A stretch of DNA of 15,635 bases from an uncultured Eubacteriales bacterium (GTDB taxonomy: Bacteria > Bacillota_A > Clostridia > Oscillospirales > Oscillospiraceae): contig ONPY01000062.1 of the NCBI GenBank assembly GCA_900319835.1, forward strand, positions 1-15,635, written 5' to 3'. Positions 1 to 7,178 of this stretch are shown here, one piece after another; the stretch's first letter is position 1, and every line of letters starts with the position of its first letter. The position numbers and the translations under genes are program-made. A model generated the notes under the pieces. It did not search any database, had not been told where the DNA came from, and saw only the letters and a program-made list of their open reading frames with translations.

Positions 1-1
1 C

Positions 2-661
2 TTTCCGCCCCTGACAGAGAAAATGCTGCAGAACGCTATCGAGGGTCTTGGAAAGACGTGGCACTTTATGGAAGTATATTTCAAGCCATATCCATGTTGC
101 CGATGGCTTCATGCTCCGGTTCACGCAATTCTGAAAATGATGGAGCGTGAAAACCTACACGCGCATGATATCGTCAGCGTAAAGGTCGGAGGACCTGAGT
201 TTTTGAGAATGTACGATACTCACGATGTGCTGGCTTCAAAAGTTGCTTGCCAGTACAGCATTCCGTTTTCCGTGGCTGCAGCCATTCTGTATGGCCGACT
301 TGGCGTTGATGAGTTCAGTGAAGCCGCTCGCCAGGATTCAAAGCTTCAGGCGCTCATTGACAGAGTGCATGTGTCAGTTGATCCGGAGCTACAAGAACTG
401 TTTCCAAGGTCATTTTCTGTGAGACTCGAGATCCATACAAAGGATGGAAAAGTCCTTTGTACGACTGCGGGGACTCCTTGGGGGCCAGACGCACCTCCCA
501 CGAAGGATGAGCTTTTCCAAAAATTTTGTGTCCTTACGCAGGGAATTTTTACGGAAGACGAACAGCAGAGCATGAAGGCTTTGTACCTGAGGGGTTTTGA
601 TGCGCCGGGTTCTTTTGAAAAGCTGCTGTGTTTATGTGAAGCTGACAGATGTTCTCCTTGA
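2..661 (+). CDS. MmgE/PrpD family protein, C-terminal part (5' end outside window)
   Basis: The frame is open from base 2 to the TGA at 659-661, so the gene enters from the left and only about 219 C-terminal residues are seen; the internal ATG at 23 is not its start. The conserved segment reading KPYPCCRWLHAP, followed by a QYSIPFSVAAAILYG stretch, is typical of the second domain of the MmgE/PrpD family. Known members include 2-methylcitrate dehydratase (PrpD) and cis-aconitate decarboxylase; they act in the cytoplasm on tricarboxylates. Family membership does not fix the substrate, and no prpB or prpC is visible. It converges on the LysR-type gene, with a shared hairpin between them. The nearby tricarboxylate/sulfate-type transporter would fit a carboxylate-using locus, but that is inference. 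Confidence 0.85.
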   Translation, partial: FPPLTEKMLQNAIEGLGKTWHFMEVYFKPYPCCRWLHAPVHAILKMMERENLHAHDIVSVKVGGPEFLRMYDTHDVLASKVACQYSIPFSVAAAILYGRLGVDEFSEAARQDSKLQALIDRVHVSVDPELQELFPRSFSVRLEIHTKDGKVLCTTAGTPWGPDAPPTKDELFQKFCVLTQGIFTEDEQQSMKALYLRGFDAPGSFEKLLCLCEADRCSP

Positions 662-688
662 GTCTTTTTAAGCAGAAAAGACAAGTAA

Positions 689-740
689 ATGCAAAAAGCA
701 CTTCGGCTGGCATTCTTGCCGGCAGAAGTGCTTTTTGCAT
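689..740. terminator. Bidirectional hairpin terminator between convergent genes
   Basis: A perfect 16-bp inverted repeat pairs 689-704 with 725-740. The central 20 nt can extend the helix with a second short stem (707-711 with 718-722, one G-T pair). The arms carry A5 and T5 runs, so either strand presents a stem with a U-rich 3' side. It lies 28 nt past the PrpD-family stop and about 120 nt past the end of the LysR-type gene on the other strand, so it can serve both. The T-run is inside the stem rather than after it, so efficiency is uncertain. Confidence 0.75.
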
Positions 741-861
741 AGATCGAAGTGAATACACTGTAATGGGAAAAACTCTTACCATCTAACACGCAAATTGTTT
801 AAGGGGACAACGATCACAGCTTTGCATAGCAGGTATCCGATTAACAGGTCCGGATAGAGTC

Positions 862-1749
862 TTAACATCCCAGGATATATTCGCGGAATCGTTCAATCGC
901 TGCTGCTTTTGGTGAAACCTTCGGTGCTATCAGCACAGTCAGCATCTCAATTTCAGGAGACAGCGGGATGCTGCAAACGGACTCTCTGATATACTCCGAG
1001 CCGACGGCGGAGGAGTGGAAGCAGATCCCCTGATTCATGGCGACGCTGCCAAGCATGCTGCGGAAAGCCGGGCTGGTTTTGAGCTTCTTCGGGACGATCT
1101 TGTATTTCTGCAGCATTGTCTGGACCTCACGCTCAATAGCGGAGCGTTTCTCCAGCATGATGACGCTGCATTTTCTCACGTCGTCAATATAGATTGTTTT
1201 CTGTTCAGACAGAGGATTCTTCCGGCTGACCGCCACATGAATATAATCGTGGTTGAGAATCCGGATATCCAGCTGGGACTCATAGCCTGCCATTTTGGCC
1301 GGCGTGATGTAGGCGATGACTGCGTCGTATTTACCGCCGAGCAGACGCTTGATCAGCTCTTCGCTGGGGCGGACCTCAAAGCTGAGGGTGATATCCGGGT
1401 TTTTCGCCTGAAAGCCCTCGATGAGATCCGGCATCTTGAAATCCAGAAAGGTGGGCAGGAGGCCGACATTGAGGGTGAGCTCCTGCGTCTTGCGTTGGGC
1501 GAGCATTTCCTGCTGAAAGGTGTCAAACTGCGCCAAGAGGGGCGTAGCCTTTTCACAGAAGCGTTCACCCTCTTCTGTCAGAGAAACCGTTCGCGTAGAA
1601 CGTACAAACAGGGGATAGCCCAACTCATCCTCCAGTTTACGGATCTGCTGGGACAGAGTGGGCTGTGTGACAAACAAATTCTCCGCCGCGTGTGAAAAGC
1701 TGCGGAGGTCGGCGACGGCGCAGACATAACGTATTTGATTCCATTCCAT
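862..1749 (-). CDS. LysR-family transcriptional regulator
   Basis: 295 residues, the usual length for LysR-type regulators. The N-terminal winged helix-turn-helix is clear at residues 1-60 (FSHAAENLFVTQPTLSQQIRKLE, then LGYPLFVRSTRTVSLTEEG). A substrate-binding domain follows from about residue 90 (LNVGLLPTFLD onward). ATG at 1749 has a purine-rich leader (AGGAAGGG) and a good promoter upstream. It is divergent from the DASS-type transporter gene, the classic arrangement for a LysR regulator controlling its neighbour and itself in response to a small molecule. The likely target is the transporter/AroA-like operon, possibly also the PrpD-family gene; the effector is unknown. No truncation or missing element is seen. 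Confidence 0.93.
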   Translation of the reverse strand: MEWNQIRYVCAVADLRSFSHAAENLFVTQPTLSQQIRKLEDELGYPLFVRSTRTVSLTEEGERFCEKATPLLAQFDTFQQEMLAQRKTQELTLNVGLLPTFLDFKMPDLIEGFQAKNPDITLSFEVRPSEELIKRLLGGKYDAVIAYITPAKMAGYESQLDIRILNHDYIHVAVSRKNPLSEQKTIYIDDVRKCSVIMLEKRSAIEREVQTMLQKYKIVPKKLKTSPAFRSMLGSVAMNQGICFHSSAVGSEYIRESVCSIPLSPEIEMLTVLIAPKVSPKAAAIERFREYILGC

Positions 1750-1781
1750 GACCTTTTCTGCCCTTCCTGCTATATATGTAC

Positions 1782-1811
1782 ATTATATCACATTGAACGG
1801 GAGGGATGCAA
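1782..1811 (-). promoter_or_regulatory. Promoter of the LysR-type gene
   Basis: On the minus strand, TTGCAT (1806-1811) and a perfect TATAAT (1782-1787) are separated by 18 nt, with the start codon 32 nt beyond the -10 box. The match to the sigma-A consensus is good. Confidence 0.65.
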
Positions 1812-1816
1812 CCATT

Positions 1817-1842
1817 AATAATCATTGCCTATAAATAATCAT
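1817..1842. promoter_or_regulatory. Candidate LysR operator: 9-bp direct repeat
   Basis: AATAATCAT occurs at 1817-1825 and again at 1834-1842, a 17-bp period, in an AT-rich stretch between the two divergent promoters and just upstream of the regulator's -35 box. LysR-type proteins usually bind AT-rich sites with T-N11-A symmetry in exactly this place. The assignment rests on position and repetition only. Confidence 0.35.
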
Positions 1843-1855
1843 CATGAACAACTTT

Positions 1856-1884
1856 TTTACTTTCCAGGCCGGGAACGCTATACT
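1856..1884 (+). promoter_or_regulatory. Probable promoter of the DASS transporter / AroA-like operon
   Basis: TTTACT (1856-1861) and TATACT (1879-1884) are spaced 17 nt apart, 31 nt before the chosen start at 1915. The -35 box is weaker than consensus, as expected for an activator-dependent LysR target promoter. Confidence 0.5.
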
Positions 1885-1914
1885 TTTTTCAGAATCCGAA
1901 AGAGGAGGCGCATC

Positions 1915-3312
1915 ATGGAACTGGCTGCAAAAGTGATCATAGGGAAAATACCGGACCACATGTGGGCGCGCAAGTTCATCCTTAGTCTGCTGGTCCCTGC
2001 GGCGATCCTGTTGTTTTGCCCCTTCGGGCTGGTGAGAGGACAGGCGGCACTGTTTGCCTGCATCGTTCTGGTCATCCTCTGGTGGTCTTTCGGCGTCACC
2101 GGCAAAGTTTTCGCCTCCTGCTTTCTGCTCGCCGCGTTTTTGGTGTATGGCATTGCACCGAAAACCGTCTTTTCCTTTCCGCTGTCCAACACCTTCCTGC
2201 TCATCGTGTTATGCTATGTGTTCTCCCGCGGTGTGACAAACGCAGATATCGCGCAGAAAACCCTCGGGCCGCTGCTCTTCCGCTATGTGAACACACCCGT
2301 CAAGGCAATTTTGGCATCCATCTCGGTGCTGCTGTTGGGGATACCGCTGATCCCGCAGCCTCTGGCGAGGCTGCTGCTGACCGTCTGTCTGATCAGGGGG
2401 TATCTGGATCACACCGATGCAAAGGACGAAACCAAGAGAATCGTAGTTTTCTCCATCTATGTTTTTTACGCAGCGGTCAACATGCTGGCCATGCGGGCCG
2501 ACCTGATCCTGAACAGTTCCGCAGTGGGCTTTGCGGGTCTGAACATCACGGAAGGAGGCTGGCTGCGGGCAATGGCGATCCCGACCACCGTCTACTGTCT
2601 GCTGGTCTTTGGGCTTTTCTGTGTGCTGTTCGGGAAAAAGCTCTTCGGAGTCCGTCTTCGGGCGACTGAGAGCAATGAAGCACAGCTTGGCAACAGCGCG
2701 CTTGCCCCGGCAGACAAACGGATGCTGGCCGTCATGCTGGGTACTGTTCTGCTCTGGGCGACGGAGAGCCTGCACGGACTCAATGCCAGTCTGGTGACGC
2801 TGGCCGCAATCCTGTTGATGTTCCTCAACGGGAATCTTCGGCTGCAGGACCTGCGCTCCATTGATGTCACAACGCTGATTTTCCTGACGGCTGCCTTCTC
2901 TATTGGCGGCTCCATGAAAGCCAGCGGGATCGCGGAGCACGTTTTCGGCACCCTGGCTGCCATCTTCCCCAAATCCTATTCGGTGCTGTATATCCTGACC
3001 ATCGTCGGCGTTTCCATGGTTATGCACTTGATCCTTGGCAGCAACACCACGTCCCTCTCCATCGTCTTGCCTGGTCTGATCGCCATTTGCAGCAGCGTGG
3101 TGCCTGCGCAGGAGGTGTTCTTCCTCGTCTTCTTTACCGTGGCCGCACAGTATATCCTGCCATTTCACAGCGTGGCCATGATGATCGGCGTATCCAACGG
3201 GGATTTCCCTGCTCCCTATGTGACGAGATTCGGCGTCCCCCTCAGCATCCTTCTTCTCGCATCTGTATTCTGTATCTATATCCCCTGGTGGCATTTGATC
3301 GGCATGATTTGA
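1915..3312 (+). CDS. SLC13/DASS-type anion (dicarboxylate/sulfate) transporter
   Basis: About 465 residues, almost entirely hydrophobic, consistent with an inner-membrane carrier of the divalent anion:Na+ symporter family, which imports di- or tricarboxylates or sulfate. I start at ATG 1915 because AGAGGAGGCG lies 4-8 nt upstream; the in-frame ATG at 1825 would overlap the LysR promoter region. The C-terminal half has DVTTLIFLTAAFSIGGSM and GSNTTSLSIVLPGL; the latter carries the Ser-Asn-Thr motif (about residue 376) that binds Na+ and the substrate carboxylate in DASS carriers. The first repeat is more divergent (NSSAVG near residue 200). The AroA-like gene follows after 27 nt, so the two are probably co-transcribed and the cargo may relate to that enzyme. 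Substrate unknown. Confidence 0.85.
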   Translation: MELAAKVIIGKIPDHMWARKFILSLLVPAAILLFCPFGLVRGQAALFACIVLVILWWSFGVTGKVFASCFLLAAFLVYGIAPKTVFSFPLSNTFLLIVLCYVFSRGVTNADIAQKTLGPLLFRYVNTPVKAILASISVLLLGIPLIPQPLARLLLTVCLIRGYLDHTDAKDETKRIVVFSIYVFYAAVNMLAMRADLILNSSAVGFAGLNITEGGWLRAMAIPTTVYCLLVFGLFCVLFGKKLFGVRLRATESNEAQLGNSALAPADKRMLAVMLGTVLLWATESLHGLNASLVTLAAILLMFLNGNLRLQDLRSIDVTTLIFLTAAFSIGGSMKASGIAEHVFGTLAAIFPKSYSVLYILTIVGVSMVMHLILGSNTTSLSIVLPGLIAICSSVVPAQEVFFLVFFTVAAQYILPFHSVAMMIGVSNGDFPAPYVTRFGVPLSILLLASVFCIYIPWWHLIGMI

Positions 3313-3339
3313 TTGAACGACAGGAAAGGAGAAATGTAC

Positions 3340-4629
3340 ATGAACATGACAGTTTCCCGCAGCTGTCTGCATGGCAGCGTCTGCGTACCCGGCTCCAAGA
3401 GCCACACCATTCGCGCCGTCCTTTTGGCCGCCATGGCCGAAGGGACAACGGTGATCCACAACCCTCTGCCCAGTCTGGACGGCAAGAGCGCCCTGGCTGC
3501 GGCTGAGACCTTTGGAGCCAGGACCAGCATCGACGGGAACACCTGGACGGTGGAAGGGCGCGGCCGCGATCTGGCGGTACCCCGGAACTATCTGGACTGC
3601 GGCAACTCCGGCTCCGTGGCCTATTTTGCCACCCCGATGGCGGCGCTGGTGGACGGTTATACCTTCGTCACCGGCGACGCCCAGATCCGCCGCAGACCTA
3701 TCCATGAGACAGTGCTCGCCATCAACGAACTGGGCGGCTTTGCAGCGCACAGCATTCCGGGTTCCGACTCCTGCCCGGTGGTGGTACACGGTGTGATGAA
3801 GGGTGGCCAGGCCCATTTCGGCGGAAAGCTGTCCCAGATTATCTCCGGCTTTATGATGGCGGCGCCTCTGCTGGAGCAGGATACGGAGCTGCTCATTGAG
3901 GATATTAGGGAGACCCCGTACCTGCAGATCACCATCGACTGGATGAAGCGATTCGGCGTGGAACTGGAGCATGCGGAGGACTTCTCCTCCTTTCAGATCC
4001 GGGGCAAGCGCTTCTATCGCGCGTTGGAGACCACCATCCCCAGTGATTGGTCCGCAGTCGCTTTCCCACTGATCGCAGGACTGATCACAGACTCCGAACT
4101 GGTCATCGACGCAGTGGATTTCAACGACAGCCAGGGGGACAAGGCCGTGGTGGATCACCTGATCGCCATGGGGGCCGATCTCACCAAAGATGTGGAAGGC
4201 CATCGTCTGCTGGTCAGAGGCGGCAGAAAGCTGCGCTCTGGTCTCACCATCGACATGAAAAACATCCCGGACGCTCTGCCGGCGCTCAGCGTCGCAGCTG
4301 CCTATGCAGAGGGCGATACGACGTTTACAGGCCTGGCCCATGTCCGCCTGAAGGAGACGGACCGTGTCGCGGTTATGAAGGAAGAATTGGAAAAGATAGG
4401 CGTCACCGTGGAGATCGGCCCGGATTCCATGGTCGTCCACGGCGGTTGCAGAATGCATGCCGCCCAGGTCGAGAGTCACGATGATCACCGGGTCGCCATG
4501 GCCATGCTGGTCTGCGGTCTGGGCATTGACGGTGAAACTGTTATCAATGGTGCGGAGTGTGCTGCCGTCTCCTTCCCCAGCTTCTTTGAGGTCATGGAAA
4601 AGGCCGGCGCCAAGTTTGCTCGGGGGTAA
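3340..4629 (+). CDS. aroA: EPSP synthase (AroA) family enolpyruvyl transferase, divergent
   Basis: 429 residues, normal family length. ATG 3340 is chosen because GGAG at 3328-3331 is 8 nt upstream; TTG 3313 and ATG 3334 fit worse. EPSP synthase transfers enolpyruvate from PEP to shikimate-3-phosphate in the cytoplasm. Conserved features seen: PGSKSHTIRA (K20, S21, R25), QIRRRPI (R117-119), NIPDALPA (D311), RLKETDR (K338, E339, R342) and SHDDHRVAMA (R384). Compared by eye with E. coli AroA as remembered, several sites differ: the loop GNAGTAMR reads GNSGSVAY (R100 to Tyr), the S-S-Q phosphate-binding motif reads L-S-Q (S169 to Leu), S197 aligns with Glu, and K411 with Val (K411 also varies in genuine enzymes of other bacteria). 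No other shikimate gene is nearby; it sits in a transporter operon. It may be a diverged true AroA or act on another acceptor. Confidence 0.88.
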   Translation: MNMTVSRSCLHGSVCVPGSKSHTIRAVLLAAMAEGTTVIHNPLPSLDGKSALAAAETFGARTSIDGNTWTVEGRGRDLAVPRNYLDCGNSGSVAYFATPMAALVDGYTFVTGDAQIRRRPIHETVLAINELGGFAAHSIPGSDSCPVVVHGVMKGGQAHFGGKLSQIISGFMMAAPLLEQDTELLIEDIRETPYLQITIDWMKRFGVELEHAEDFSSFQIRGKRFYRALETTIPSDWSAVAFPLIAGLITDSELVIDAVDFNDSQGDKAVVDHLIAMGADLTKDVEGHRLLVRGGRKLRSGLTIDMKNIPDALPALSVAAAYAEGDTTFTGLAHVRLKETDRVAVMKEELEKIGVTVEIGPDSMVVHGGCRMHAAQVESHDDHRVAMAMLVCGLGIDGETVINGAECAAVSFPSFFEVMEKAGAKFARG

Positions 4630-4803
4630 GATGACGAGCGGTTTATAAGCGTTCCCTATAAATACACATTTTGAATAACTATTTCCCTTTTTTTAGGACA
4701 ATTGATACACTTTGAACAGAGCAAGGATCCAAATCGTTTTCGAGCACGATTCATCTGCGGGCGAGCAACGGACTGAAAATATTTAAAAAATGGAGGAAGA
4801 AAA

Positions 4804-5565
4804 ATGCAGAGCGAAGGTCTGGAATTTAAGCGCGTTAGAAACAACGACACTATTATCCTGATTCATGGTGCCTGGCATGGAAGCTGGTGCTTTGACAGGA
4901 TCATCCCCACGCTGCAGGCGCTCGGTCACAAAGTCATTGCCCCGGATCTGCCTGGCCACGGCAACAGCAAGGAAAACATGGCTGACCAAACGCTGGAAAA
5001 GTATGTGGCGTTTGTCCTTGGCATTCTCGACGCTCAGCCGGAGCCTGTCATTCTGGCAGGTCACAGCATGGCCGGTATGATCATCACCGAGGTCGCAGAA
5101 CGCCGCCCCGAGAAGGTAAAAAAGTTGGTTTACATGAATGCCTTCCTGCCCCTGCCCGGTCAGTCTGCACAAGGTACAGATGGCAGCGGCATTACTCCCA
5201 AGGATTTCAGCAAGGTTACGAAGGATGGCTATACACAGAGCTGGGCAACCGAAGTCGTCCGCAACGTCTTTGGTCAGAACTGCAGTGAACTGGACAAGCG
5301 CTATATTCTTGAACACCTCAACAAGCTCCAGGCCATCGAGCCGCTTACCGCAAAAGTATATCCCACCGCGGAGCGTTGGGGCAGTGTTCGTCGGTTCTTC
5401 ATTGCAGGTGCCTGTGACATCGCGATGACTCTGGATAAGGTCAAGTCCATGCTGGTGAACATCCCCTGCGAAGAAGTCTACGCCGTGGAAGGAGATCATG
5501 AAATCTTCTGCTCCGCGCCGGACGAGCTGGCGTTTACTCTGCACACGATTGCTCTCAAAGACTGA
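4804..5565 (+). CDS. Alpha/beta hydrolase, plant methylesterase/hydroxynitrile-lyase-like
   Basis: 253 residues with no signal peptide, so cytoplasmic. GGAGGA at 4792-4797 fixes the start at 4804. Alpha/beta-hydrolase marks in order: oxyanion loop HGAWHGSWCF (residues 21-30), APDLPGHG, nucleophile elbow GHSMAG with Ser88, catalytic acid probably Asp205 (ACDIAMT), and His232 in GDHEIFCSAPDEL. The HGAWHG and GDH signatures resemble the small-ester hydrolases typified by plant salicylate methylesterase; substrate unknown. It lies 174 nt after the AroA-like gene with no clear hairpin between, so it may be read from the same transcript, and 38 nt before the MFS gene, with which it is probably co-transcribed. 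A fragment of a second, related hydrolase follows the MFS gene. Confidence 0.88.
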   Translation: MQSEGLEFKRVRNNDTIILIHGAWHGSWCFDRIIPTLQALGHKVIAPDLPGHGNSKENMADQTLEKYVAFVLGILDAQPEPVILAGHSMAGMIITEVAERRPEKVKKLVYMNAFLPLPGQSAQGTDGSGITPKDFSKVTKDGYTQSWATEVVRNVFGQNCSELDKRYILEHLNKLQAIEPLTAKVYPTAERWGSVRRFFIAGACDIAMTLDKVKSMLVNIPCEEVYAVEGDHEIFCSAPDELAFTLHTIALKD

Positions 5566-5603
5566 TCAAAACACAGCTCAGAAAAATAAAGGGAGGAAAA
5601 ACA

Positions 5604-6821
5604 ATGGATAAGAGAAATAAGATGACAATGCTGAACTATATAGCTGTTCTGAGCATCTTCCTCTTCTCAGGGGCAGGCACCTTCATGAACGCCGCCGTTC
5701 AGACCATGATCGATGCATGGCCCAATGTTCCGGTATCTACCGTGCGCATGGTAGTTTCACTTCCCCCGCTGATTGCCCTTCCCGTCATACTGTATGTGGG
5801 TACTGCGGTAGGAAATAAACTTAGCTATCGTTTCTGCGCTATCGTTGGCACGGCTTCTGTGGTTGTTGCAGGCGTAGCTCCGTATTTCTTCTACTCGAAC
5901 TGGGGGCTTGTTCTTGCCTTCCGCGCCCTTCTTGGTGCCGGCGTTGGCCTGCTGGGCATCCGTAATTCTCTCGTTCTTGCCTCTGTGCCAGAAGATAAAC
6001 GGGCCTCTTATATAGGCTATGGTACGGTGCTCTTTAACGGCAGCGCAATGCTTGCCAACCTCGTCGTTGGCGTGCTTGCTGATTACAGCTGGCGTCATCC
6101 CTTCCTGTTTGACGGACTTGCCATTATTCCTCTGGTGATCATGATTTTCTTCCTCAAAGAGCCGGAGAAGGTCGATCGGACGAGCAAAAAAGGCAATGCC
6201 GCAGGAACCACTGTTGAAGCAGGAAAAGAGCGCACTTCCTGGCGAATTTATTACTATTATGCCATGCAGGTAGTGACTACTGCAGCGCTCTACCCTCTGC
6301 TGTCCGGCTTGTCAACTTACATTGCCGGGAATAAAATCGGCAGCGTACTTGTTGTGGGCACGATCCTTGCTGTCTACCAGCTTGCCGGTGCTCTCTCTAA
6401 TATGGTTTTGAATCCCATTCAGAAATTCTTCAAGCAGTACACCATCGGCGTTATGTGCATCCTTGTGGCGGTCGGCACGGCGCTGATCCTGTTCGTACCA
6501 AAGATTCCGGTGATTTTTGTGGGCGCAGCTCTTGCCGGTATCGGCTGGAATATCATGGTCTCCATGTTCCAGGTTTATAACGGTCAGGTCGCTTCCCCCC
6601 AGAAAATGGCCTTCAGCTCGACGGTGCTTGTTGCTATGATGCGGCTGGGCATCTTTGCTTCCACCTACTTCATCACGGTTTGCCATTCTGTTTTCCATAG
6701 GTCGACCGACGCCGAAAGCGCCTTTATCGGGTGCCTGATCATCTATGTGATTTTGACTGTGATCGCGTTTGTGTGCAAAGTGGCTCCCGAAAAATACTAT
6801 TCCCAAAAAACGAACTCCTAA
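5604..6821 (+). CDS. Major facilitator superfamily transporter
   Basis: 405 residues with about 12 hydrophobic segments and a charged cytoplasmic linker (roughly residues 190-215, rich in Lys and Glu) between the two six-helix halves, the typical MFS layout. GGGAGG at 5591-5596 supports ATG 5604. The first half contains ALLGAGVGLLGIRNSLV and ends with FFLKEPEKVD, a usual helix-6 exit. It could import or export the compound handled by the preceding hydrolase or the AroA-like enzyme; the sequence does not show the direction or substrate. The TAA stop is followed in the same frame by the hydrolase remnant. Confidence 0.88.
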   Translation: MDKRNKMTMLNYIAVLSIFLFSGAGTFMNAAVQTMIDAWPNVPVSTVRMVVSLPPLIALPVILYVGTAVGNKLSYRFCAIVGTASVVVAGVAPYFFYSNWGLVLAFRALLGAGVGLLGIRNSLVLASVPEDKRASYIGYGTVLFNGSAMLANLVVGVLADYSWRHPFLFDGLAIIPLVIMIFFLKEPEKVDRTSKKGNAAGTTVEAGKERTSWRIYYYYAMQVVTTAALYPLLSGLSTYIAGNKIGSVLVVGTILAVYQLAGALSNMVLNPIQKFFKQYTIGVMCILVAVGTALILFVPKIPVIFVGAALAGIGWNIMVSMFQVYNGQVASPQKMAFSSTVLVAMMRLGIFASTYFITVCHSVFHRSTDAESAFIGCLIIYVILTVIAFVCKVAPEKYYSQKTNS

Positions 6822-7061
6822 AAGATCACAGATAAAACGGACGTGTCGCTGATACCCACGGAGGCAATCAAGTCCCCGACCGCAAAGATCTTTCCGACTG
6901 AGAAGAACTGGAACTGTATCCGTAGATTTTTCATTGTCTGTGCAAACGATGTGGCAGTTTCGCCAGATGTCGCACAGCGGCTGCTGGCCGCCACACCCTG
7001 GGAGGAAGCCTATGAGATTCAGGCTGATCATGCGGCTTTCTATTCGTCTCCCGAGGAGTAG
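6822..7061 (+). pseudogene. Truncated alpha/beta hydrolase, C-terminal remnant
   Basis: The 72-residue frame from GTG 6843, extendable to 6822, matches the last third of the intact hydrolase at 4804-5565. TAKIFPTEKNW...RRFFIVCANDVAV...EEAYEIQADHAAFYSSPEE aligns with TAKVYPTAERW...RRFFIAGACDIAM...EEVYAVEGDHEIFCSAPDE, about 26 identities in 60 by eye. The acid (ND/CD) and His (ADH/GDH) sites survive, but the oxyanion loop and Ser elbow are absent. There is no ribosome site, and it begins directly after the MFS stop in the same frame. About 43% identity indicates an old paralogue whose 5' two-thirds was deleted, not a fresh duplication. Confidence 0.72.
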
Positions 7062-7106
7062 CCTTCGTCCTCAACCAGATTGCACAGAAACCGCAAGTGA
7101 ATACTT

Positions 7107-7157
7107 CCAAAGCATGAATGCCGAAGGGTTAGAAACCCTTCGGCATTCATGCTTTGG
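7107..7157. terminator. Long perfect hairpin, bidirectional terminator candidate
   Basis: 7107-7130 is an exact 24-bp inverted repeat of 7134-7157 with a 3-nt loop (AGA). It sits between the convergent hydrolase remnant and the WYL gene. No T-run follows the stem beyond the CTTTGG at its foot, so termination is inferred mainly from strength and position. Confidence 0.6.
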
Positions 7158-7178
7158 CTGTAAGAAAGCGATTAACTG

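Noticed and set aside
1825..1914. Upstream in-frame extension of the DASS transporter (30 codons)
   Set aside because: It covers the probable promoter and operator and lacks a ribosome site; ATG 1915 has a strong one.
2209..4488. 759-codon open frame on the minus strand opposite the transporter and AroA-like genes
   Set aside because: Its translation is rich in His, Gln, Gly and Asp without any recognisable domain, and the + strand genes are clear family members with ribosome sites. It is an antisense shadow favoured by codon bias.
4630..4803. Possible terminator or separate promoter between the AroA-like gene and the hydrolase
   Set aside because: A T7 run exists at about 4688-4694, but no stem precedes it, and no hexamer pair with proper spacing was found.
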